Assembly: GCA_964017195.1 (NCBI GenBank)
Contig: OZ024894.1
Location: forward strand, 926,001 to 990,000
Direction: 5' to 3'
DNA length: 64,000 bases
Origin: Siderastrea radians
Taxonomy: Eukaryota; Cnidaria; Anthozoa; Scleractinia; Rhizangiidae
The position numbers and the translations under genes are program-made. Below are positions 22,110 to 31,352 of the stretch, in pieces; position 1 is the first letter of the stretch, and each line of letters opens with the position of its first letter. The notes under the pieces were generated by a model. It ran no database searches and was not told the DNA's origin. It saw nothing but the letters and a program-made list of their open reading frames with translations.

Positions 22110-22952
22110 ATGTCTTACGAAGGATACACGACATTTAAAGTGGAGATAAAGGAGGGTGTAGCCTGGGTGACATTTGACTTTCCTCCAGTGAATGTACAAG
22201 GCAAACCAATGCTGGATGACCTCAACCGTTTGGCTGAAGCCTTGGAACCGGATCGCTCCATTAAGGTCGTGGTCTTCCAGTCCGCTCATCCAGACATATT
22301 TGTTTGTCACGCTGACATCGACATGTTGTGCGAGATCCCAGCAGCTGAACGCAGCATGTCTGAGCCCCTGTTATACTTGCAACAAGTCCTGCAGCGAATA
22401 AGTACACTTCCTCAAGCCACCATTTCCAAGGTGGAGGGAATGGCCCGGGGTGGTGGACACGAGTTCATGTTGGCCTGTGACATGCGCTTCGCCGCTCGTG
22501 GTAAGGCCGTCTTCATGCAGATGGAGGTGGGTATGGGCATTGTGCCGTGCGGTGGAGGAACACAACGTCTTGCACGCCAAGTCGGTATGGGTCGAGCCTT
22601 GGAAATAATTCTAGGAGCTCACGACTTCGATGCCGACCTCGCTGAGCGCTATGGAAGCATCAACCGCGCTTTAGAACCTGACGAGATCGGGCCATTTGTG
22701 GAAGAGCTGGCTAATCGCATAGCTAAATTTCCGGCGGGTTCCATTACAGCGTGCAAGAAGTGCGTATTGTCTGCTGTGGAGACGCCAATTGATGAGGGTT
22801 TGAAGATTGAAGCGTACCAGTTGGGGCAAGCAATGTCACAGACTCCAGCCGCCAAGAGGTTCTCTTATGGAAAGGAGCAAGGCATACAGAATGATCTTGA
22901 GACCCAGAAGAATTGGGATAAGGGAGTAATGGACATTCAATCGGTGCAGTAA
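22110..22952 (+). CDS. Enoyl-CoA hydratase/isomerase family protein, intronless, 280 aa
   Basis: This is a crotonase-fold protein that should act on a CoA thioester, by enoyl hydration, isomerisation or a related reaction. Residues 10-110 form the first beta-alpha units (GVAWVTFDFPPVN) and an oxyanion-hole segment FVCHADIDML (64-73; many relatives have GADI here). The core is GGGHEFMLACDMRF (114-127) with Glu118, then FMQMEVGMGIVPCGGGTQRL with Glu139. These align with the two catalytic glutamates of true hydratases. The remainder (170-280) is the helical C-terminal part. The length is that of a free-standing bacterial enzyme. There is no mitochondrial transit peptide before the domain and no SKL-type peroxisomal signal (it ends SVQ), so it is probably cytosolic. 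It has no introns, and its coding sequence looks richer in GC than its surroundings. An AATAAA follows at 23183. Horizontal acquisition from bacteria or a retrogene are the main explanations; the exact substrate is unknown. Confidence 0.9.
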   Translation: MSYEGYTTFKVEIKEGVAWVTFDFPPVNVQGKPMLDDLNRLAEALEPDRSIKVVVFQSAHPDIFVCHADIDMLCEIPAAERSMSEPLLYLQQVLQRISTLPQATISKVEGMARGGGHEFMLACDMRFAARGKAVFMQMEVGMGIVPCGGGTQRLARQVGMGRALEIILGAHDFDADLAERYGSINRALEPDEIGPFVEELANRIAKFPAGSITACKKCVLSAVETPIDEGLKIEAYQLGQAMSQTPAAKRFSYGKEQGIQNDLETQKNWDKGVMDIQSVQ

Positions 22953-23182
22953 CTCAAAACTTCCTGAAACAAGTCAAACCCATGAACTGTCATTTTTTCA
23001 GTCGTTACAGATGTCTCGCTAACTTTCCACATATCAGTTACAACTTAATCAGTTATAACTTAAAGTGCAACAAAGTGATTTGATTTCGTTCATGGACTGA
23101 AGCTGGTACAACAAAAATGTGTATCACTATTAACATTAGCTTATTCCTTTGTGACCTCATGTGTTCCTCCTTTGATTTTTCA

Positions 23183-23188
23183 AATAAA
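23183..23188 (+). promoter_or_regulatory. Polyadenylation signal AATAAA of the hydratase/isomerase gene
   Basis: The hexamer lies 231 bases past the stop codon and is followed by T/G-rich sequence. It supports eukaryotic expression of the intronless gene. Confidence 0.6.
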
Positions 23189-23189
23189 A

Positions 23190-26050
23190 CTTGACGGTTT
23201 GAAAATTACTGCGTTGAGAATGATGTTCCACGAGAAAGGAAAAAAAAAACAGCTGTTCTACTAAACGGAAGGCCGAGCTCATAAAATAAAAGTGTGCTGT
23301 CTCCACATTTAAAAGGGTCAGTGTCTACAAGTACTTTCTAGAGCAAAGACGACAAATAACGGCGAAGTTTTCCGACTCGTGGTTGATAATTTGTTAACTA
23401 TTAAAGGCGACAAGAGCCTAGAACGAGTATTTTAACTGTGCCAGCCAATTTTGCAGCGCCGTAGTTGTATGTGATATTGCGTTGTCAAGCTTAGGTTAAG
23501 AAAATTACCAGGGCAAGAGCACATAAGAGGCACAATACTCTTAATACATTCGTTAGAGAATCCAAAATGTAACACTTTGACTAAGGGGGGGAGGGGGGCC
23601 GCTACACGTGCTCTTGAATCCCGGGTCCGGCGTTTTCTTTGCCGGCCTTCGCAGCTCTTACAAGGTCTTCTCTGATTTGCTGAGAAAACAATAGAACAAA
23701 CAACAAAACAATGGACCCTAGCCCTAAAAACAATAGAACTGCGTGATACCAAGGTCCAATGAAATTAGAGGTTGTTAAGAGCTACTTGTTATCTGGCTCC
23801 AGCCTCGTTGCGCTTTTTCGGTTACAAAATACTATGCAAACCTTGGGAATCCTCAATATCCCTCCCTCTTTTTCCCGCCTCTTGCTCTCTTCTTCGTTTC
23901 CTGTTCTTACTGGTTTGAGCCCTTTCCCTCCCCCTTCATGTCCACTTGTCAGTAAACACAAAGTTAAATCTTCATTTGTACCGTATTTGTAAATAATATT
24001 CATCATAAACATGGCGAGAAATCTGAGACATGTTTTTTCGTGCGGCTTACATTCACACCTCTTTAAAATGGCATAAGCCGCTTATAAAAGCGGTGTGACA
24101 TAGGCTCATAGTCACGATACAAATGGAAGGGTGAAACACAACGATGTTTGCGCTTAAATAAAAGCTGCTGACCAAAGATACTGTCCATAGTTTGAATAGC
24201 AACAGAAAAGGTAGTAAATTATCTTCCGAGCGAGATGTTTTTCAGGAAATTTGGATGAATTTCGGTGGAGATATTGCAGATCGAAATTCATAGATTTTAG
24301 CCGTGGGATGTTTACTGAAATTTACCATGTTTTTCCTTCTGGATACCGCAGAGGATTCAAATCGGCGAATGTTAAATGTACTTCGACCTGAAAGAAAGCG
24401 CCTTCGAGTTCACGCAAGAGATGGAAACTGGTGTGTAAGATGAGTTATAACGCAAACTGGAGCGCTTAAGCAGGGTATCATTTGGTCTTTTGGAGAGGAC
24501 AGTCACACAAAGCTTGTTCGAAAGTTATGCTTACTGTCGGGTTACTGTTTATCTCAAAACCGCAACGGATACAACTTGCAAGGTGAGAATTAAAGCAAAT
24601 TCAGTTGAAGGAACAGCAGTACTCATCGAATCTGATAGAAACCGAGGCATGCGAATGTTTTGAGGACAGTTTTTTTCGATTTTTATTCTTTTCTCAGTCA
24701 ATTGTCTGCATTGTGAAATGCCCTGATATTTTCTAAGTGTCAACTGTCATTGCGCATGCCTGTCTCGAATTTCTCGCCATGAAATCGAGGTTACTTTAAT
24801 TTTATTTAGTGAAAGCTTTTCCAGTGCTTTTCAATTAGGGAGATGTTACAACGATCAAAGTTTGGTGTGGAAGTTCTTCTTATTACATCTTAAGGTAGCA
24901 CGTCGAATGTGCACCCACGTGGAGTATTTGGCCAAGATAGGAAAGCTCACTTATAAGGAATGGTGTGGCCTAATGTATTCTGGAAGCATCACATTTAAAT
25001 GTTCCTGAAGTTTTATTTTGATCATAAATTGGCCGAATTTTGTGTTTTCAGAAAACATGTTTAAAATATGTTTCTAACATGTAGAAAGAGACGTCTTTTG
25101 ATTGACAGAAGGAAAGTCCACACATGACAGAAAAAACAATTAAAACTAAAACAGATCGTAAAAATATATTAAAGTGGAATAGCAACACAGGGGGTGCAAA
25201 AAGGTCGAAACCAATACATTTTGACGCCTACTTCTAAATTTTAAATAACGCTTGAAAACAAAATCAGCCTTCACCGAAATTCGAACCTAAGACCTCTTGT
25301 GATACCGATGTAAACGCTTATTTTACTGACTTGTCAGAGCTAGGAAGCCGCTGACAATGGGATCTGGTTTATATTTGCGAATTCTATTATGATGTAGAAT
25401 GCATGTTGATTGGATGATTGTTTGAGGAAACTACAGTTATGAATCCTATTTACAAATTCAGCTGGACTAAGGTTGCAAGCTGTTAGCAAAGCGTTTGGAA
25501 AATATAATCTGGAAATAATTAAAAAGTGCTAAGGAAAGCCAAACGGAAAATGTTTTTCCTTCCCACACATAGAGCCATGCCTGGTAATATATATAACTAA
25601 TACGTGAGTGTAAGTTTGGAAGAGAAGTGTTAAAACATACGTTGTATGCGAGCATTTCCATAGCTCCCGCACAAAGTATTGCAAACGTCATTATGATTTT
25701 GAGAAAAAGGAACAAAAGATTTTTTGCAAAAAAACGCGCCAAATAATTTAATACATTTTCATAAGGTGATAGTAAAAGACTCTCAACTAAACACAGGGTG
25801 TGACGTATTTTACGGCTTTGCCCAAGAATTATTTCGTTTGGCATGTATGAAGATCAGCATCGTTCCAAGCTTTACGCAAGTTTAATTAACAAATTGCTCT
25901 TTGAATGGAGTGTATTTAATTGCAGTAGACTGAACCAACTGGGGCACTAAACAAAAGTCTAGACATTCTTTGATTCATGCTATTGATACTTGATTTACCA
26001 GCGAAAAAACGTTTCAAGCTGTTAAACGATTTTTAATTGGCCAGTTTGCA
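23190..26050. other. Intergenic region upstream of the duplicated astacin genes
   Basis: No gene is supported. Notable contents: a region from about 25020 to 25140 (GATCATAAATTGGC, TGTAGAAAGAGA) that recurs at 36070-36235 and marks the left part of the tandem duplication, and a tRNA-like segment at 25255-25330. Confidence 0.45.
25255..25330 (-). repeat. tRNA-derived SINE fragment
   Basis: On the minus strand, a T-arm-like stretch GGTTCGAATTTCGG (about 25273-25286) follows ACAAGAGGTCTTA. The 5' half does not fold into a cloverleaf, so this is a SINE remnant rather than a tRNA gene. It is present in the flank of astacin copy A and not in that of copy B. Confidence 0.35.
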
Positions 26051-26052
26051 AA

Positions 26053-26483
26053 AATTAAGACAGAATCCATCAGGAAATTGAGTAATCAGTGGACAAAAAC
26101 CTTGTACCAGAATAATTTAAAGTTTATCGCATTCTTTTTTACACTTTTTAAGAGCTATAGACGTAATTAGTTTTGCGTAATAACACCAAAGACAATTTCT
26201 TATGGGAGCCCGTGAAATTAAATTTCAAATTTCACAGGAATTGTGTAAACACGGGTAAAATAGGTAAATTTTTATGCCTAAGATTTCATTTTGTGAAATT
26301 TGAAATTTATTTTCTGGGGCTCCCATAAGAAATTGTCTTTGGGGTTATTACAGATAACAAATTACATCCATAGCTCTCAAAAAATGTAAAAAAGAATGCG
26401 ATATGCTTAAAATTATTCTGGTACAAGATTTTTGTCCACTGAAAATTAAAATTACTCAGTTTCCTAATGGATTCCGTCTTAAT
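26053..26483. repeat. 430-bp fold-back element with arms of about 160 bp
   Basis: The left arm (26053-26209) runs from AATTAAGACAGAATCCAT to CTTATGGGAGCC. The right arm (26316-26483) is its complement with scattered mismatches, ending GGATTCCGTCTTAAT. The loop itself contains a smaller TTTCAAATTT/AAATTTGAAA pair. It sits 129 bp before the start codon of astacin copy A and is not seen at the matching place in copy B. Confidence 0.8.
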
Positions 26484-27155
26484 ACGAGTATTACATATGT
26501 GTTTGAACAGGTTTCAGGGCCAATGAAGTTGCAACTATTAAAGGGATGTTGGTTGTAATATGTACCTACTGACTTTCTTTCAAGTGATAAAGCGTACAGA
26601 GAGAAGCCGTGATGAAGCTAATTGTTGCTGTTATCATTTTCTTTGCTGCCTTTGCCTGTGCGGATGATTCTGAAGGTAATCTGATGTTTTGGATGTATCG
26701 ATGATATTACTTATTTGAAGGAATTATAAGAAGAGACCACAAAACAGTTACGGGGAACCATCTAAGTCATGGATCTTAAGCCATTAAAGAATTTAGCACA
26801 AAGAAACGATAAAAAAAAACAGATAAAGAAGGACTGATTAGAGAGTAATGACAAAGGAAACATGGTAAAACAAAACATTGGCAACATTGGCCAAATAATG
26901 TTACATTTCATTATCAGTGAAATGTTAAATTAAATTAGTCCTTCCTAATCCTTGACCAGGTAGAAAAATGACGTATGTTAATGAGTGGCGGCCACATTAT
27001 TCTGCTCTCCGCCGTTTTCGCTGTTTTACTGACTCAAAAATGCTCCTTTGTTAATTTCAAATATGGGGCTGGTGAGGTAAGTGCAGCAGGGATTCATATG
27101 GAGTGTTGGTGAAGTCTAATGACCATTACCATGCGAGCAAGGTCTATATATATTT

Positions 27156-29231
27156 GTGGCTTGGTTTCTCCTATTTTGGCTGGTTCAAGACTGCGAGGGA
27201 AACCAAGCTATTGTTCAAGACCCTTTGTCATCAGAACAGTCATTCAATACCGCTAATCATCGCTATTCAAGTGTAGATGGTTATGTCACAGTTTGTTCTA
27301 TTCGCACCGAAAGGAATGCGCCTGCACACATGCGTCGTTTACGGTTGAGAAGACATAGCCGCCCGTGCGCGTATTATGCGAACTCGAGTGCGACATTCCA
27401 CCTCACGCTTGTTGGTGATCTTATATTCAAATTGAACCCTGGCCCCGTGGGGCGACGCATAACTACACTCGCCCCAACAATTACTCCGCACAATGTTCCA
27501 AGACGCATAAGGGATTTATCGAACCTCATTAATGTCCCGTGTTTGCCAATGAATAACGCGACGCATTGTTCACTGTCGTTATGTCTGGTGAACTCGCAGT
27601 CTGTTAGGAACAAGACAGGTGACTTTGTTGATTACATTTTTGATCACAGATATGATCTCGTTGCCGTTACTGAAACCTGGCTTCGGACCGTCGATGATGC
27701 AATTAGGGCTGAACTCTGTCCCGCTGGTTACCGCAAGCTGATAGACTACCCTCGCACAGGGCGTGGTGGTGGAGGCATTGGACTACTCTATAAGGACTCT
27801 CTGCGGGTGACCAAGGTTCGGAACGGTGAAGAGGAATCCTTTGAGTACTGTGAATTGCTGGTGCAGATTTCGTCCTCGCGAAAGATCAGAGTCGTCATAG
27901 TGTACAGACCACCATTTTCTAAGAACCACAGGGTACCCATGGGCACCTTCTTACGTGAATTTTCCAGCTATATGGAATCCATTATTTTGTCAAATGATCA
28001 CCTACTCATTCTTGGGGACTTCAATATCCATATGGATGTCTCAACCGATGCTGATACAGCGAAATTTGTGGATCTTCTGGAATCACTCGGCCTTGAGCAG
28101 CATGTGAATTGGCCGACCCACACTCACGGCCACACCCTCGACCTTGTTATTACACGGAAGATGGAGAATATCATAGCTTGTCCACCACGCATTTGTCGTT
28201 ATTTCTCTGATCATGCTGCTGTTCACTGCTATATCAACATAAACAAGCCTGCGTTCCGAGCAAAGAAAATATCGCATAGGAAGGTGAAGGCGGTTAACAT
28301 GGACTGTCTTAAGCGAGATCTAGCACTGTCGGACCTTTACAAGAGTGGGCAACACACTCCTTTGTCGGCCTCTGATCTGGATATGCTTGTACGTGACTAC
28401 AATGTGAGTCTGAGCAGTATCATGGATCGTCACGCGCCATTGAAAACGAAAAGTGTGACGGCTAGGCCCCAGGTCCCTTGGTACAACGCGGACATCGCAG
28501 AGGCGAAGAGGCGGCATAGGAAAGCAGAGCGGAGATGGAGGAAGACGAGGTTGCGCGAGGACCTTGACACGTTCAAGAGATTGAAAAATCATGTCACCTA
28601 CATCAGCACCAAGGCACGCAGGGATTTCTACGTGGATTTCATGAGTGAGAACGGTGGTGATCAGGGTAGACTATTCAGGGCCACTAGAGCACTTCTACTT
28701 CCTAAGGATGATTTGCCTTTCCCGGAATATGTTGACAATGCGGCATTGGCCAATGATATTGGTCGTTTTTTCCATCGTAAGATCATCAATATCCGGGCTG
28801 ATCTCGATGCTGCCGTCACAGAAGTTCAGAGTAGGGTACATCACGATGCAGTGTTTGAAGGTGATCAGAAACTCTTCGATTTCACACCCCTTTCTGCTGA
28901 TGAAGTGAGCAAGCTTATTCAGAGATCATCAAAGAAAAGCTGCACACTTGATCCTATGCCAACATCACTGATCGTCAGTATGATTGACGAACTTCTGCCC
29001 TCTATTACCTGTATCCTGAACTCTTCTCTCTCTCTCGGTCATTTCCCTGGGGTGTGGAAGGCTGCACTTGTTGATCCGAATTTGAGACCTATTAGCAACC
29101 TTCAGTTTGTTTCTAGACTGACGGAGAGAGCAGTGTACGATCAGACAGCGGAACACTTATCGCGCTCGGGTCTGTATCCGCTACTGATGACTTCGCACTG
29201 CCCCATGGGGTACCTCAATGTTCTTGTCTAG
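27156..29231 (+). pseudogene. LINE endonuclease and start of reverse transcriptase, truncated
   Basis: The frame is open for 691 codons; the first codon is GTG, so the true start is uncertain. Residues 86-97 contain GDLIFKLNPGP, reminiscent of the 2A-like NPGP motif found near the N-terminus of several animal LINE proteins. The endonuclease covers about 141-360 with Asn146, Glu173 (VTETWL), YRPP (250-253), GDFNIH (287-292), THTHGHTLDLVI (321-332) and the SDHAAV end (Asp352/His353), so all expected catalytic positions appear present. A connector rich in Arg/Lys follows. Reverse transcriptase begins near 560 (LRPISNLQFVSRLTERAV) but breaks off around 670. About 130 residues of the core (fingers and the first palm motifs) are missing, and the frame runs out at 29231. 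Confidence 0.88.
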
Positions 29232-29248
29232 GCCCTCTATTATTCACG

Positions 29249-30139
29249 ATGTACGCAGGTAAGCTCTTCGAGGTTGCCAAGAGTCATCTTCCAGAAGTCC
29301 ACGCTTATGCAGATGACACCCAGATATATCTATCGTTCAGGCCGGATTCCGAGGCAGGGGAGCAGGATGCTATCGCTGCTCTTCAAGATTGCATCACAGG
29401 TATTAGGAGTTGGATGGCTGCAGATAAGCTAAAACTGAATGATGATAAGACGGAATTTAAGATTGTAGGCACGCGCGCTCAGCTAGATAAGGTTAATGTA
29501 TCTGAAATTGTAGTCGGCCATGCAAAGGTATCGGCTGTAACGACTGTTAGGAACCTCGGGGCGTGGTTGGATGCAAATCTTACCATGTCTGCGCATATAA
29601 ATAAAACGTGCCAATCTGTTATTTATCATCTGAGTAATATTGGACGTATTAGAAAGTATTTGAGTTATGATGACAGGAAATCCATAGTTCAAGCAGTTAT
29701 AATGTCACGGATAGATTATTGCAATAGCCTCTTGGTTGGTGTTCCAGCCGTCCAGCTAAGTAAGCTACAACGTTTACAAAATGCAGCAGCTCGCCTTGTT
29801 AGCAATGTTGCAAAGTATGATCACAATACTCCTACACTTGTTAAGCTACATTGGCTCCCAGTACGGTTTAGGGTCATTTTCAAGATAGCAATGCTTGCTC
29901 ATAAGTGTATCTATGGCAATGCACCTGAGTACCTTAAGGGACTAGTCAACGTTAAGAGGACATCCACATATAATCTTAGATCGGACGGGGGTTTGTTACT
30001 AGAGGACTACAGTGCACGATCAAAGAAGACACTAGGAGACAGGGCTTTTAAAACAGCAGCACCCAAAATCTGGAACATTTTCAGTTACTGGAGGACATTA
30101 GAATGCAGGACAATTACAATATTTTTAAGGGACAGTTGA
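29249..30139 (+). pseudogene. LINE reverse transcriptase C-terminal half
   Basis: This is the downstream fragment of the same polyprotein, in another frame. In that frame, sequence upstream of the ATG still reads GVPQ...LGPLLFTMY, showing that it is continuous with the deleted enzyme. The polymerase signature HAYADDTQIYLSF lies at about 18-30, followed by KLKLNDDKTEF, the LGAWLD segment and a conserved C-terminal region (RIDYCNSLLVGVP, LHWLPV, GDRAF). Near 30110-30115 a single-base shift again breaks the frame; the usual ending (KGQLKTHYFRLAYN) is readable in the next frame up to about 30172. The copy cannot move on its own. Confidence 0.88.
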
Positions 30140-30313
30140 AGACTCACTATTTTAGACTTGCATATAATTTTTAACTCTATACAGGTGTACGTAAATTTTA
30201 CTCTCTTTTTAATTAATTTTAATGGCGGAAACATATACATTTCCTGTTCGTTATATTTGTAATGCGCATTTGATCATGTATTTATGTTAATTTGCGCAAT
30301 ATTAAGTAATAAA

Positions 30314-30348
<35 letters not shown>

Positions 30349-30359
30349 GGCTTCGAGTT

Positions 30360-31000
30360 GAATGACTGTATATAGCGCTCACAATTTAGTCTTTCCTATT
30401 CTTTTTGATTTTGTTTTTGTTTTGTTATTTTGTTTTTGTTTGTTTGTTTTGTTTATTTTGCCGTTTTTTTCTTCTTTTTTTAATGCAAACTGAAATCTGT
30501 CCCCATTTACTCGTCTTATGCATGTGCGCGTGCATAGTTTTCTGGCTCAGTAACGTTCTCATGTAAATGAGACAGGAAAACCGAGGGAAATGGACCAAAA
30601 AAATCTGAGACGGGTCGAAATAGTTTCTGTTGAATATAAAAATGGTCTTGAAACAAAGGAAATCCAGAAACAGTAAGAATAACTTCAAAATAATGAATCT
30701 AGTATACAGATTAGCAGTAAATCAGACACGTTAATTTAAATTTATTCAACAAAAAACTTTTGTTATTACACGACTTAATACGTACCAGATCTCTAATCTT
30801 CCTCAGTTTTATTCAATTCGCTATGGCTAAATACAGGCTCACTTATGTGTCACGTGACGTGGTTCCATGCGCAATTGAACCTGGTAATGCCTTTTTCATA
30901 GTGCAAAAACCTACACTATATATTTTTCATTAAACCACTGTAGAGGATAAAAGATAAAGATAAACAAATTTACTTAGCCACTTTTTCTTTCTCTTATTTG
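30360..31000. other. Intron 1 of astacin copy A, downstream of the LINE
   Basis: Sequence from about 30480 to 31000 matches intron 1 of copy B (37170-37700), including the CACGTGACGTGGT block near 30851 and 37563. There is an extra TTTTGTTTTG-type T/G tract at 30410-30480. Confidence 0.6.
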
Positions 31001-31205
31001 TCAGAGAATGTAGATCCAGATGGCGTGGATCTGTTTGAAGGAGACATGGTCCTGGATCCGATACAGCGCATATCTGCAGAGTTTGGACTGGATATTGATG
31101 CGGCGGGCGCCCGCGGAAGCATAAAAAATCGCCTCTGGCCAAACAGAGTCGTCCCCTACACCATTGCTTCTAGTCTATGCAAATATTAGGTGCACAAAGC
31201 TATGC

Positions 31206-31352
31206 GATTCAATCATTCATTCATTCATTCACTCGCTCATTAATTGACCGATCAATTCATTTATTCATTCATTCATTCATTCATTCATTCATTCATTCAT
31301 TCATTCATTCATTCATTCATTCATTCATTCATTCATTCATTCAGGCATTCAT
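31206..31352. repeat. (ATTC)n microsatellite in intron 2 of copy A
   Basis: About 30 or more tetranucleotides, nearly pure from 31256. A shorter tract is in the same intron of copy B, so the array predates the duplication. Serine/phenylalanine/isoleucine/histidine ORFs over it are artefacts. Confidence 0.95.

Larger units (their letters stand above)
26915..30346 (+). mobile_element. Non-LTR retrotransposon (CR1/L2-like group), internally deleted, in intron 1 of astacin copy A
   Basis: Copy B lacks this block. B reads ...TTTCATTAT straight into TCGCCTTCC..., while A resumes with TCGGCTTCGAG after the element, which places the insertion at about 26915-30346. It encodes an apurinic-type endonuclease and part of a reverse transcriptase and ends in an (ATT)n tail (30313-30347), as expected for this clade. 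No clear target-site duplication is visible. The 5' end may be nearly complete, since about 240 bases precede the long ORF. Confidence 0.88.
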
